Made by a program: the position numbers and the translations under genes. The notes beneath the pieces were generated by a model. The model was not told the origin of the DNA. It saw only the letters and a program-made list of their open reading frames with translations, and did not search any database. This document shows positions 36,817-45,777 of a DNA stretch of 64,000 nucleotides, piece by piece; position 1 is the stretch's first letter, and every line of letters starts with the position of its first letter. The stretch covers positions 186,001 to 250,000 of the forward strand of contig JAXMAB010000009.1 in the NCBI GenBank assembly GCA_046350655.1, read 5' to 3'. Source of the stretch: JAEUHO01 sp046350655. GTDB taxonomy: Bacteria > Planctomycetota > PLA2 > JAEUHO01.

Positions 36817-38070
36817 TCAGCCGTTGAACTTGCGGAACACGACCGTGACGTTGTGCCCGCCGAACCCGAGCGAGTTCGACAGGATCGCGTCCACGTGCGC
36901 CTTGCGGGCCACGTTGGGGACGTAGTCGAGGTCGAGCTCCGGGTCCTTCTCGTCCTGGTTGATCGTCGGGTGGATCACCTGGTCGCGCAGCGTCAGCACG
37001 CACATGACCGCCTCGGCCGCGCCCGACGCGCCGAGGAGGTGCCCGAAGAGCGACTTGCTCGACGAGATCGCGAGCTTGTAGGCGTGGGGACCGAAGACGG
37101 TCTTGATCGCCTGCGTCTCGCAGAGGTCGTTGAGCTCGGTCGAGGTGCCGTGCGCGTTGATGTACTGGACGTCGGTCGGCGCGAGCTTCGCGTCGGCCAG
37201 CGCCAGCTTCATCGCGCGGGCGGGGCCCGCGCCGCCCGGCGAGGGCGCCGTCATGTGGTAGGCGTCGGCCGACATGCCCGCGCCCCCCACCTCGGCGTAG
37301 ATCCGGGCGCCGCGCTTGCGCGCGTGCTCGAGCTCCTCGAACACGAGGATGCCCGAGCCCTCGCCCATCACGAACCCGTCGCGCAGCTTGTCGAACGGAC
37401 GGCTGGCCTTCGCCGGGTCGTCGTTGCTCCGCCGCGACATGGCGCGCATCGTGTTGAAGCCGGCCATCCCCATGGAGGTGATGGTGGCCTCGGTGCCGCC
37501 GGTCATCACGACGTCGCTCTCGCCGTCGCGGATGCTCCGCAGCGCCGCCGCCATGGCGTGGTTGCTCGACGCGCACGCCGAGGCCGTCACGTAGGACGGC
37601 CCGCGGAGGTCGTACCGGATCGAGAGGTTGCCCGCGACCGAGTTCGCCATCATCTTCGGCACGAAGAAGGGGCTCACGCGCTGCGGGCCCTTCTCCATGA
37701 TCGTCGTGTGGGTGTTCTCGATCGTGTCGAGGCCGCCGATGCCGGTGCCCATGATCACGCCGGAGCGGTCCGGGTCGTGGAGGTGCGTGCCGGAGAGGCC
37801 CGCGTCCTTCCACGCCATGTCGCCCGCCGCGATGCCGTAGAGGGTCGAGAGGTCGAGCTTCTTGACCTCCTTCGCCTCCACCCAGGCCTCGGGCACGAAG
37901 TCCCGGATCTCCCCCGCCACCAGGCAGGGGAATTCCAGGCCCACCGCGTCGAACCGGGTGATCCGGCCGATCCCGCTCCGGCCCTCGACGCACGACCGCC
38001 AGGCGGCCTCCGCGTCGTTGCCGCAGGCGTTGATCAGCCCGATCCCGGTGATGACGACCCGACGACCCAT
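36817..38070 (-). CDS. fabF: 3-oxoacyl-ACP synthase II
   Basis: This condensing enzyme elongates acyl-ACP with malonyl-ACP in type II fatty acid synthesis. The 417-residue product has the catalytic triad Cys166 ('TASACASSNH'), His307 ('NAHGTSTELND') and His344 ('KSLFGHLLGASGA', with Lys339). Length and start 'RRVVITGIGLINACG' fit. It is the last gene of the rpmF-plsX-fabD-fabG-acpP-fabF order, 17 bases after acpP, which supports co-transcription with its carrier protein. Confidence 0.96.
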   Translation of the reverse strand: MGRRVVITGIGLINACGNDAEAAWRSCVEGRSGIGRITRFDAVGLEFPCLVAGEIRDFVPEAWVEAKEVKKLDLSTLYGIAAGDMAWKDAGLSGTHLHDPDRSGVIMGTGIGGLDTIENTHTTIMEKGPQRVSPFFVPKMMANSVAGNLSIRYDLRGPSYVTASACASSNHAMAAALRSIRDGESDVVMTGGTEATITSMGMAGFNTMRAMSRRSNDDPAKASRPFDKLRDGFVMGEGSGILVFEELEHARKRGARIYAEVGGAGMSADAYHMTAPSPGGAGPARAMKLALADAKLAPTDVQYINAHGTSTELNDLCETQAIKTVFGPHAYKLAISSSKSLFGHLLGASGAAEAVMCVLTLRDQVIHPTINQDEKDPELDLDYVPNVARKAHVDAILSNSLGFGGHNVTVVFRKFNG

Positions 38071-38087
38071 GGGCTCGACCTTCGCCG

Positions 38088-38339
38088 TCAGGCCTTGGCC
38101 TGGCCGTGCGCCTCGATGTACTTGATGGCGTCGCCGACGGTCTGGATCTTCTCCGCGTCCTCGTCGGGGATGTTGAGGTCGAACTCGTCCTCGAACTCCA
38201 TGACGAGCTCGACGGTGTCGAGGCTGTCGGCGCCGAGGTCGTTGATGAACGAGGTCTGCTCGGTCACCTTCTCCTTCGTCGCGCCCATCTGCTCGCAGAC
38301 GATCTCGATCACCCGATCACGGATCTTGGTGTCAGCCAC
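38088..38339 (-). CDS. acpP: Acyl carrier protein
   Basis: This small acidic helical carrier has 83 residues. Ser39 in 'DLGADSLDTVELVMEFED' takes the phosphopantetheine arm that carries growing acyl chains. The GTG start has AGGAGG five bases upstream, among the best ribosome-binding sites in the window and in line with a highly expressed protein. The order fabG-acpP-fabF is the classic one. Confidence 0.97.
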   Translation of the reverse strand: MADTKIRDRVIEIVCEQMGATKEKVTEQTSFINDLGADSLDTVELVMEFEDEFDLNIPDEDAEKIQTVGDAIKYIEAHGQAKA

Positions 38340-38417
38340 GTTGCCTCCTGCTGCTTCCGGTGTACCGAGGACGCTTGCTCCGCCCCGGGGGACACCCCCC
38401 GGAGACCGGGCAATGTC

Positions 38418-39161
38418 CTACATCACCATCCCTCCGTCCACGCAAATCACCTGCCCCGTCACGTAGGACGCGGCCGGCGACGCCAGGAACCGGACCACCC
38501 CGGCGACGTCCTCGGGGGTACCGAGGCGGCCCAGGGGGATCCGCTTGCCCAGCTCGTCCGCGGCCCCAGCGGGCAGGCCGGCGGTCATGTCGGTCGTGAT
38601 GTACCCCGGGGCGACGGCGTTCGCCGTGACCCCGCGTCCCGACAGCTCGCGGGCGACGGCCTTCGTGAAGGCGTCGATCCCGCCCTTACTGGCGGCGTAG
38701 TTGGCCTGCCCGGCGTTGCCCATGAGGCCCACGACGGACGAGATGTTCACGATGCGGCCCCGCTTGCTCTTCATGAGCGGGCGGGTGGCCGCGCGGGTCG
38801 TCAGGAAGACGCCCTTCAGGTTCACCGCGATCACCCGGTCCCACTCCTCGTCCGACATCCGCATCAGCAGGTTGTCGCGGGTGATCCCGGCGTTGTTCAC
38901 GAGGATGTCGAGCCCGCCGCCGTGCGCCACGGCGGCCTCGACGACGGCCTTGACCCCCGCCGCGTCGGCGACGTCGGCCTTCACGAACTTGCAGGCCTCG
39001 GGGCGGCCGGCGGCCGCGACGGTCTCGGCGGCCGCGGCGTCGTTCGTGCCCGTGAAGGTCACCTTCGCGCCGTCGGCGACGAGGGCCACGACGATGGCCC
39101 GGCCGATGCCGCGGGTGCCGCCGGTGACGAGCGCGGAGGCGCCTTCGAGCGGACCGGTCAT
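38418..39161 (-). CDS. fabG: 3-oxoacyl-ACP reductase
   Basis: NADPH-dependent short-chain dehydrogenase for the first reduction in fatty acid elongation. The 247-residue product has the cofactor loop TGGTRGIG (residues 13-20), NNAG (89-92), catalytic Ser142 in 'RIVNISSVVG', and Tyr155 with Lys159 in 'NYAASKGG'. The C-terminal 'VDGGMVM' is typical. The ATG overlaps the fabD stop (ATGA). A general SDR role is excluded by context. Confidence 0.96.
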   Translation of the reverse strand: MTGPLEGASALVTGGTRGIGRAIVVALVADGAKVTFTGTNDAAAAETVAAAGRPEACKFVKADVADAAGVKAVVEAAVAHGGGLDILVNNAGITRDNLLMRMSDEEWDRVIAVNLKGVFLTTRAATRPLMKSKRGRIVNISSVVGLMGNAGQANYAASKGGIDAFTKAVARELSGRGVTANAVAPGYITTDMTAGLPAGAADELGKRIPLGRLGTPEDVAGVVRFLASPAASYVTGQVICVDGGMVM

Positions 39162-40111
39162 GCGGGGCTCCCGACGGCGAAGGCCGCGAACGCGTCGGCG
39201 TTCGGGACGGCCTTCATCTCGATGGACGCGTCGATCTTGCCCACGATCCCCGACAGGACGAGCCCGGGCGGGGCCTCGAGGCCGCGGGCGAACCCCGCCG
39301 CCCGGACCGCCCGGACGTCGTCCATGAACCGGACGGGGCTCGTGACCTGCGCGATCAGGTTCCGGCGGATCTCCGCCGGGTCGTCGTGGGCCCGCCCGGT
39401 CACGTTCGACCAGACCGGGAACGACGGCCGGGCGATCTTCACGTGCGCGAGGGCGGCCTCGAGGCGCCGGGCGCCCGGGGCCATCAGCGGCGAGTGGAAG
39501 GCGCCCGCGACCTCGAGCCGGATCGGGCGGCGGACGCCGAGGCCCTTGGCCTCCTCCTCCGCCGCGCCGAGCGTCGGCAGGTCGCCGCTGATCACGACCT
39601 GGCCCGGCGCGTTGAGGTTGGCGACGACGCAGACGCCGCCGGTGCGCGCGGCGGCGGCGGCGCAGGCCTTCGCGGCGACGTCCTCCTCGCAGCGCAGGGC
39701 GCTCATGCCCGACGGGACGGCGGCGCTCGCCTCCTGCATGCCGATCCCGCGCTCGCGGACCAGCACCAGCGCGTCCTCGAGGGTCAGGGCCCCCGCCGAC
39801 CACAACGCGGTGAACTCGCCGAGCGAGAGGCCGACGGCCCCGCCGACGACGCCCGCGGGCAGCTTGCCCGAGGCGCGCAGCGCCGTCACGACGGCCGCGC
39901 CCGTGGCGAGGATCGCCGGCTGCTGGACGTCGGTGCGGAGCAGCTCGGCGGCCGGCCCGTTCGCGCAGACCGCGCGCAGGTCGAAGCCGAGCACCTTGCC
40001 CGCCCGCGCGAACACCTCGGCCGCGGCATCGGAGACGGCCGCGACGTCGGCGCCCATGCCGACGTGCTGGGCCCCCTGGCCCGGGAAGAAGAGGACGGTG
40101 GAGCCGCTCAC
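39158..40111 (-). CDS. fabD: Malonyl-CoA:ACP transacylase
   Basis: The enzyme loads malonyl groups onto ACP. The 317-residue product begins 'LFFPGQGAQHVGMG', has the nucleophile in 'VGLSLGEFTA' (Ser96) and the catalytic His206 in 'VAGAFHSPLM'. The usual GHSLGE motif is GLSLGE here, with Leu in place of His next to the nucleophile. The GTG start overlaps the plsX stop (GTGA), and the stop overlaps the fabG start. The family call is firm despite the substitution. Confidence 0.94.
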   Translation of the reverse strand: MSGSTVLFFPGQGAQHVGMGADVAAVSDAAAEVFARAGKVLGFDLRAVCANGPAAELLRTDVQQPAILATGAAVVTALRASGKLPAGVVGGAVGLSLGEFTALWSAGALTLEDALVLVRERGIGMQEASAAVPSGMSALRCEEDVAAKACAAAAARTGGVCVVANLNAPGQVVISGDLPTLGAAEEEAKGLGVRRPIRLEVAGAFHSPLMAPGARRLEAALAHVKIARPSFPVWSNVTGRAHDDPAEIRRNLIAQVTSPVRFMDDVRAVRAAGFARGLEAPPGLVLSGIVGKIDASIEMKAVPNADAFAAFAVGSPA

Positions 40112-41124
40112 GCCGGCGTCCCTCCCGCGGGGCCGGCGGGCGTGGACATCGGCGACGCCGCCAGCTCGGCCGCGACCTTCTGGTCGACGCCGGCGAGCAG
40201 GTAGTCGCGCGCCGCGCGCACCGCGTTCGCGACCGCGCGCCCGTCGCTGCGCCCGTGGCCGATGATGTACCCGCCGCGCACGCCGAGCAGCGGCGCGCCG
40301 CCGTACTCCGCGTAGTCGAGCTTGCGCACCATCTCCTTCAGGATCGGCAGGACGCCGGGCGTCGTGGGCGCGGCCTCCTTCAGCATCCCGAGCATCATCT
40401 CGCCGAGGCCCTCGGCGGCCTTCAGCATCACGTTGCCGACGAAGCCGTCGCACACGATCACGTCGGCCACCGCCGCGAAGGGGTCGCGCCCCTCCACGTT
40501 GCCCATGAAGCCCGGCATGGGGTGCTTCTTGAACAGCTCCCACGTCTCCTTCACGAGCTTGTTGCCCTTGTGCTCCTCCTCGCCGACCGAGAGGATGCCC
40601 ACCTTGGGCTCCGCGACGCCGAACGCCGCGCGGCTGTAGTGGCGCGCCATCACCGCGTACACGTACAGGTGCTCGGGCCGCGCGTCGACGAGCCCGCCGC
40701 AGTCCACGACGACCGACACGCCGTGCCGGCGCGGGAACGGGACCGCGATGCCGAGGCGCGACACGCCGTCGATGCGCTTGCAGAACAGCGTCGCCGCCGC
40801 CACCGCCGCGCCCGTCGACCCGAGGTTCACGACGCCGTCCGCGGCGCCGCTCGCGAGCAGCTCGGCCGTCACGCGCGCCGAGTTGCGCGGCTTGTGCTTC
40901 ATGGCCCGCACGGGCTCTTCGTCCATCGCGACGACGCCCTCGGAGGCCACCAGCGTCACGCGGGCGGGCTTGCCGCCGCGCGAGGCGAACTCGCGTTCGA
41001 GGACGGCGACGTCGCCCACGAGGAGCAGCTCGACGTCGTCGAAACGGCGGACGGCCTCCAGCGCGCCCTCGACGGGCGCCGCCGGGGCCTTGTCGCCACC
41101 CATGGCGTCCAGCGCGATGCGCAC
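40108..41124 (-). CDS. plsX: Phosphate acyltransferase
   Basis: PlsX converts acyl-ACP to acyl-phosphate, the first step of the PlsX-PlsY route to phosphatidic acid. The 338-residue product has the start 'ALDAMGGDKAPAAPVEGAL', the block 'NLGSTGAAVAAATLF', 'VGILSVGEEEHKGNKLVKET' and 'VCDGFVGNVMLKAAEGLGE'. The GTG start has GGAGA about 12 bases upstream. Gene order rpmF-plsX-fabD matches many bacteria and links membrane-lipid supply to fatty-acid synthesis. Confidence 0.96.
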   Translation of the reverse strand: MRIALDAMGGDKAPAAPVEGALEAVRRFDDVELLLVGDVAVLEREFASRGGKPARVTLVASEGVVAMDEEPVRAMKHKPRNSARVTAELLASGAADGVVNLGSTGAAVAAATLFCKRIDGVSRLGIAVPFPRRHGVSVVVDCGGLVDARPEHLYVYAVMARHYSRAAFGVAEPKVGILSVGEEEHKGNKLVKETWELFKKHPMPGFMGNVEGRDPFAAVADVIVCDGFVGNVMLKAAEGLGEMMLGMLKEAAPTTPGVLPILKEMVRKLDYAEYGGAPLLGVRGGYIIGHGRSDGRAVANAVRAARDYLLAGVDQKVAAELAASPMSTPAGPAGGTPA

Positions 41125-41307
41125 GCTAGCGCGTCTCCGTCGTGCGGCGGGCCCGGTTCGTGGGGAACATCGGGATCGTCATCTTCCGAGGGGGTCGTCG
41201 GGGCGTGCGACCGGCGCGCGACGCTGCCGCCGGGGTTCGAGGTCGCGGGGCGGGTCGCGCCCGGGCGCGTGCCCGGCGGCGCCCACCCTCGCGGGCGGGG
41301 AGGCCCG

Positions 41308-41484
41308 CTATTCCTTCTCGACCACCTGACGCTTCGCGTACTGCCCGCAGTTGGGGCACACGCGGTGCGGCGGGCGCTTGTAGTTGCAGTTGTCGCAGGT
41401 CGACAACGCCGGCACGGCCAAGGCCGAGTGGGAGTTGCGCTGACCGCGGGTGCGTCGAGTCGTACGTCGCTTCGGGACCGCCAT
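41308..41484 (-). CDS. rpmF: 50S ribosomal protein L32
   Basis: The 58-residue ribosomal protein starts 'MAVPKRRTTRRTRGQRNSH' and has a zinc ribbon with two pairs, CDNC and CPNC, so it is the zinc-binding form. The ATG at 41484 is set by the family N-terminus. It precedes plsX by 183 bases, the usual neighbour. A paralogue without cysteines, as in some zinc-limited bacteria, is not present here. Confidence 0.97.
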   Translation of the reverse strand: MAVPKRRTTRRTRGQRNSHSALAVPALSTCDNCNYKRPPHRVCPNCGQYAKRQVVEKE

Positions 41485-41778
41485 GGCACTGCTCCGAGAG
41501 TTCCGCCGCGTGGACGCAGCCGAAGCGGGGGACCTTACGCCCCACGGCCCGGGGGTCAAGGATGGCGTGGGGTCCCCCCCCGGCGGGCCGCCCCACCGAC
41601 GGGCTCCACCGGGGGGATGTCGGGTGCCTGGGATCGCGAGGCCCGTTCGGCGGCACGATCGGCCACCGGGCCTCGCGGTCCCCCGCAGGGCTCCGCGGTC
41701 CCGGAAGGCCGGCCGGGTCCGCCGTCCCCCACCCCGGAGCAGCCCCCGGGGGCGGAGGACGGCCAGGGCCGGCGAGGG
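41485..41778. other. Gap between alaS and rpmF
   Basis: 294 bases without a gene. They hold the most complete intergenic copy of the dispersed palindromic element (41636-41681), which may separate the two transcripts. Confidence 0.55.
41636..41681. repeat. Dispersed palindromic element, both arms present
   Basis: Left arm GCGAGGCCCG (41636-41645) and right arm CGGGCCTCGC (41667-41676) form a perfect 10-bp stem with a 21-base loop. The right half includes the 21-base sequence shared with 30823 and 34030. Confidence 0.8.
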
Positions 41779-44454
41779 CTACTTCATCCGGGCGCGGAGG
41801 GCCGCCTCGGCCGCGGCGAGGGCCTCGGCGACCTTCGCGCGCGACTCGCCCTGGCCCTGCGCGAGGTCGGGGCGCCCGCCGCCCTTGCCGCCGAGGACGG
41901 CGACGACGGCCTTGAGCACCTCGCCCGCGTGGACGCCGGCCGCGACGCCGGCCGCGGTGGCGGCCACGAGCACCGGCGCGCGGCCCTCGGCCTCTCCGAC
42001 GAGGACGGCCGCGCCGACGCCGAGGGGCGCGAGCGCGTCCCACAGCGGGCGGACCGCCTTGCCGTCGACGCCGGGCACGTCCGCGAGGACGACCTTCGTC
42101 GCGCCGATCGTGATCGCGTGCGCGGCGAGCGACTGCGCCTTCGCCGCGCCCGCCGCGGCCGCCGCCTGCTCGGCGAGCTTGCGGAGGTCGCGGATCTCGT
42201 CCTGGAGCGCCTCGATGCGCGGGGCGAGCTGGTCCGGGGGCGTCTTGAGCATCCCGGAGAGGTCGCGCAGGCGGTCGCGGTCGGAGGACGCCGCGGCGAC
42301 GGCCCCGAGCCCGGTGACCGCCTCGACGCGACGCACGCCGGACGCGACCGCGCCCTCGGACGTCACGCGGAACGAGCCGATGTCGCCCGCGCGGCGCACG
42401 TGCGTGCCGCCGCAGAGCTCGCGCGAGACGAACGCCTCGCCCGTCGTCGCGCCGGGGACGGTGACGACGCGCACGCGGTCGCCGTAGTTCTCGCCGAAGA
42501 GCGCGACGGCGCCGGAGGCCTTCGCCTGCTCGGTGCCCATCTCGGTGGTGTCCACGTCCTCGTTGGCGAGGACCCAGCCGTTGACCAGCGCCTCGATGCG
42601 CGCGACCTCCTCCGCGGAGACCGGCTTGCCGTGGCTGAAGTCGAAGCGCAGGCGCTCCGGCGAGACCAGCGAGCCCTTCTGCTGGACGTGGTGGCCCAGC
42701 ACGCGCTTGAGCGCCTCGTGGAGGAGGTGCGTCGCGGTGTGGTTGCGGCGCGTGGCGTCGCGCGCCGCGCGGTCCACCCGCGCGAGCACCTTGTCGCCGA
42801 CCGCGAGCGTGCCCGCCTCGAGGCGGCCGAGGTGGAGCGTGAAGCCCTCGTTGCCCTTCGTGTCGCGCACGACGACGCGGGCCGGCGCCGCCGGCGCGAC
42901 CGTCGCGAGGACGCCGCGGTCGCCGACCTGGCCGCCGCCCTCGGCGTAGAACGGGGTGCGGTCGAGGATGACGGTCACGTCGTCGCCCGCCGTGGCGCGC
43001 TCGACGAACTTGTCGCCGCGCACGAGGCCGACGACGGTGCCCTCGCCGTCGCAGCCCGCGTAGCCGAGGAACTCGGTGGGGCGGCCGCCGCGCGACTTCA
43101 CCTCGCCCAGCGGGCCGGTGTCGAACACGTCGCCGGCCATCTTGCTCGCGGCGCGCGCGCGCTCGCGCTGCACCTCGAGCTCCTTGTCGAAGCCCGCGCG
43201 GTCCACGCGGAGCTTGTGCTCCTCCTCGGCGATCTGCGTCAGGAGGTCGATGGGGAACCCGTACGTGTCGTGCAGCCGGAACGCGATCGGCCCCGGGACG
43301 ACGCCCGTCGCCTTGAAGCGCGCGAGCTCGTCCTCGAAGTAGCGCAGGCCCTTCGCGTAGGTCGCGCGGAACTGCTCCTCCTCGGCGCGGAGCACGTCCT
43401 GCACGGGGCGGACGCCGTCGACGAGGTGCGGGTAGCCGTCCTTCATGCAGGCGACGACCGACGGGACGAGCTCGGCGAGGAACGGCTCCCCCACCGACAG
43501 CAGGATGCCGTCGCGGATCGCGCGGCGCAGGATGCGCCGCAGCACGTAGCCGCGGCCCTCGTTGCTCGGCTTCACGCCGTCGGCGACGGAGAAGACCGCC
43601 GTGCGCGCGTGGTCGGCGATGCGCCGCAGGCGCTGCGCCGCGGGGCCCTTCGGGTCGTAGGCCGTGCCGACGATCTCCGCCGCCTTCTTCACGACGGGGA
43701 ACACGACCGGCGTGTGGAACGGCGCGACGTGGCCCTCGAGCACGGCGAGGATGCGCTCGAGGCCCGCGCCCGTGTCGACGTTGCGGCGGCCGAGCGGCAG
43801 GAGGTGGTCCTTGCCCTGCCGGTTGAACTGCGGGAACACGAGGTTCCAGAACTCGAGGAAGCGGTCCGAGTCGAGCTCGTCCACGCCGAGCGGCGGCAGC
43901 GGCTCGGTCGGCCGCGCGTCGTAGTACATCTCGGTGCACGGGCCGCAGGGGCCGTCGGGGCCGTCCGAGGGCGCGTTCGCGGGCCAGAAGTTGTCCTTGG
44001 CGCCGAACCGGTAGATGCGGTCCGCGGGCATGCCGTGCTTGCGCCAGATCGCCGCCGCCTCGTCGTCGTCGAGGTAGACGGTCACGACGACGCGGCCCTG
44101 CGGGATCTTGAGCACGCCGAACGCGAACTCCGCCGCCCAGGCGATCGCCTCCTCCTTGAAGTAGTCGTCGAAGGAGAAGTTGCCGAGCATCTCGAAGAAC
44201 GTGAAGTGCCGCAGCGTGCGCCCCACGTTGTCGATGTCGCCCGCGCGCAGGCACTTCTGGACCGTGCTCGCCCGGCGGAAGGGGTGGCTGCCCTTGCCGA
44301 GGAACATGTCCTTGAACTGGTTCATGCCGGCGCCCGTGAACAGCAGCGTCGGGTCGTTGGCGGGCACGAGGGACGCGCTCGGGTAGGCCGTGTGGCCCTT
44401 GCCGGAGAAGAACGACTGCCAGGCGTCGCGCAGGCCTTGCGGGGAGAGCGTCAT
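41779..44454 (-). CDS. alaS: Alanyl-tRNA synthetase
   Basis: The class II synthetase charges tRNA-Ala and edits mischarged Ser and Gly. The 891-residue product has all domains: the catalytic core ('AFFSGKGHTAYPSASLVP'-like region, 'GRTLRHFTFFEMLGNFSFDD'), the editing domain with 'NHTATHLLHEAL' and 'ELCGGTHVRRAGDIG' (zinc ligands), and a C-terminal oligomerisation domain with 'GGKGGGRPDLAQGQG'. The ATG at 44454 gives the usual short N-terminus. TACGGT at 44483-44488 is a possible -10. It stands in its own transcript. Confidence 0.97.
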   Translation of the reverse strand: MTLSPQGLRDAWQSFFSGKGHTAYPSASLVPANDPTLLFTGAGMNQFKDMFLGKGSHPFRRASTVQKCLRAGDIDNVGRTLRHFTFFEMLGNFSFDDYFKEEAIAWAAEFAFGVLKIPQGRVVVTVYLDDDEAAAIWRKHGMPADRIYRFGAKDNFWPANAPSDGPDGPCGPCTEMYYDARPTEPLPPLGVDELDSDRFLEFWNLVFPQFNRQGKDHLLPLGRRNVDTGAGLERILAVLEGHVAPFHTPVVFPVVKKAAEIVGTAYDPKGPAAQRLRRIADHARTAVFSVADGVKPSNEGRGYVLRRILRRAIRDGILLSVGEPFLAELVPSVVACMKDGYPHLVDGVRPVQDVLRAEEEQFRATYAKGLRYFEDELARFKATGVVPGPIAFRLHDTYGFPIDLLTQIAEEEHKLRVDRAGFDKELEVQRERARAASKMAGDVFDTGPLGEVKSRGGRPTEFLGYAGCDGEGTVVGLVRGDKFVERATAGDDVTVILDRTPFYAEGGGQVGDRGVLATVAPAAPARVVVRDTKGNEGFTLHLGRLEAGTLAVGDKVLARVDRAARDATRRNHTATHLLHEALKRVLGHHVQQKGSLVSPERLRFDFSHGKPVSAEEVARIEALVNGWVLANEDVDTTEMGTEQAKASGAVALFGENYGDRVRVVTVPGATTGEAFVSRELCGGTHVRRAGDIGSFRVTSEGAVASGVRRVEAVTGLGAVAAASSDRDRLRDLSGMLKTPPDQLAPRIEALQDEIRDLRKLAEQAAAAAGAAKAQSLAAHAITIGATKVVLADVPGVDGKAVRPLWDALAPLGVGAAVLVGEAEGRAPVLVAATAAGVAAGVHAGEVLKAVVAVLGGKGGGRPDLAQGQGESRAKVAEALAAAEAALRARMK

Positions 44455-44482
44455 CGCGTGCGGTCCCGAGGGGAAGGGGACG

Positions 44483-44488
44483 ACCGTA
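44483..44488 (-). promoter_or_regulatory. Possible -10 element for alaS (TACGGT)
   Basis: TANNNT hexamer 28 bases before the alaS ATG on the minus strand. Confidence 0.3.
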
Positions 44489-44546
44489 TCACGGCTCCCG
44501 CGGGCCGCCCCGGTCCGTGCCGGGGACCGGAGGCCGTTCCCGGCAC

Positions 44547-44556
44547 GCGAGGCCCG
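44547..44556 (-). repeat. Dispersed palindromic element, diverged core
   Basis: GCGAGGCCCG with flanks GGCAC and GCCC. It lies in the short gap upstream of alaS. Confidence 0.5.
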
Positions 44557-44580
44557 GCCCGCGCGGGTCCCCCTGCCCCC

Positions 44581-44943
44581 TCACTTGGCGCCGGGTTCCA
44601 CCTCGGGGACCACGACGAGTCGTCCGTCCCGGAGCTCGAGGAACCGCCGCACACTTCGCGAGTTGTCGCCCTCCTGCGACCAGTCCACGACGGCGATCAG
44701 GGTCCGGTCGCCGACCGTCAGCGTGAACGGCCGCGAGGACTCGATGTTCGCGACGGTCTCGAGGCCGAGCCCCGTCGCCTTCGCGGCCGCGGTCCCCGCC
44801 TCGGCCCGGATGAGCTCGATCTGCCGGAGTTCCTCGAACTTCGGCGTCGACGTCGCGACGGCCGGCGGTCGCGTGAGGACGCCGTGCAGCGTCAGCCCGA
44901 TCACCACGGCGACCCCGATCGCCACCGCCTGGACGTTCGTCAT
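44581..44943 (-). CDS. Small membrane-anchored protein of unknown function
   Basis: The 120-residue product has one N-terminal transmembrane helix ('VQAVAIGVAVVIGLTLHGVL') and a periplasmic alpha/beta domain with 'IELIRAEAGTAAAKATGLGL', 'LTVGDRTLIAVVDWSQEGD' and 'FLELRDGRLVVVPEV'. I do not recognise the family. GGAGGGATCG precedes the ATG and TACGAT (44962-44967) sits 18 bases upstream, so the start and expression are credible. It lies between alaS and another small gene on the same strand. Confidence 0.65.
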   Translation of the reverse strand: MTNVQAVAIGVAVVIGLTLHGVLTRPPAVATSTPKFEELRQIELIRAEAGTAAAKATGLGLETVANIESSRPFTLTVGDRTLIAVVDWSQEGDNSRSVRRFLELRDGRLVVVPEVEPGAK

Positions 44944-44961
44944 CGATCCCTCCGGGTGGGC

Positions 44962-44967
44962 ATCGTA
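44962..44967 (-). promoter_or_regulatory. Possible -10 element (TACGAT) for the small membrane protein gene
   Basis: TANNNT hexamer 18 bases before the ATG at 44943, with a Shine-Dalgarno in between, as at ddl. Confidence 0.4.
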
Positions 44968-45045
44968 CCGTACGCGCCCTCGGTTCGACCGGCGCGGCAC
45001 TCGATCGCAGCCCCCGCCCGTTCGCTCCGATGCCCGGCACGTGGG

Positions 45046-45606
45046 TCAGCCCCGTCGCACGCGACGGCCGCGGCCGGTCGCCAGGTCGATCCGGTACCTC
45101 GTCCCGCCGACCTCCTCGACCTCGAGCGCGTCGCCGAGGAGGACCGCGTCGCCGCGCAGGACGTCGAGCGCCTCGAACCTCCACGCGCGGACCCCGTCGA
45201 GGCCGAAACACGCGACGGAGAGCTCGCCGAACGCGATCACGTGCCGTCCGTCGGGCGCCGCGAGCACGCCGAAGCAAACGACTTGGTCGGCGCACGCGTG
45301 CCAGCCCACGGCGAGGTCCGGCAGCCGCAGCGCGACGACCCGGTCACCGACCGCGACGACGCACCGGTCGGCCACGCACGCCACCGTGCGGGGATCGATG
45401 CTCGCCCCGCCGCCGCGGGCCCCGACGGCGACCGCACCGCGGACGGTGCCGTCTTCGGTGCACGTGACGCCGAGGACCGTCGTCGGCTCGCCGTCCGGGT
45501 CGAGGCGCCGTTCGACCGCGTACGCGTGGACGTTGTCGGCCGAACCGAACGTGTAGGTCGGTTCGGCGACGACCTCGAGGACGTACGGGCCGTGGGTCCA
45601 TCGCAT
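45046..45606 (-). CDS. Hypothetical protein, beta-rich (propeller-like) family
   Basis: The 186-residue product is made of short beta strands with hydrophobic repeats such as 'CVVAVGDRVVALRLPDLAVG', 'HVIAFGELSVACFGLDGVRA' and 'YRIDLATGRGRRVRRG'. It resembles a group of short bacterial hypothetical proteins with the same order (a 'VAVGDRV-LRLP-L' strand pair, a 'CFG' strand, 'GELSV', a final 'DLATG'), which may form part of a propeller. No catalytic motif or signal peptide is visible, so it is probably cytosolic. Confidence 0.6.
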   Translation of the reverse strand: MRWTHGPYVLEVVAEPTYTFGSADNVHAYAVERRLDPDGEPTTVLGVTCTEDGTVRGAVAVGARGGGASIDPRTVACVADRCVVAVGDRVVALRLPDLAVGWHACADQVVCFGVLAAPDGRHVIAFGELSVACFGLDGVRAWRFEALDVLRGDAVLLGDALEVEEVGGTRYRIDLATGRGRRVRRG

Positions 45607-45699
45607 CGCGTACGTCCTCGGGTCGGGCCTGCGCGAACGACCGTCGATGATCGCCGAAGATCCTCGCCGGCGCGGGCGCCGGCCCGCCCCGCCGGCGAA

Positions 45700-45714
45700 C
45701 GGGCCTCGCGGTCC
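45700..45714 (+). repeat. Dispersed palindromic element, perfect core
   Basis: CGGGCCTCGCGGTCC in the gap between two small minus-strand genes. Confidence 0.7.
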
Positions 45715-45777
45715 CTCGCACCCGACCGACCCCGGCGGTCGACGCGGGCGCTCGACGGGAGTCGCAGGTGCGGCGCG

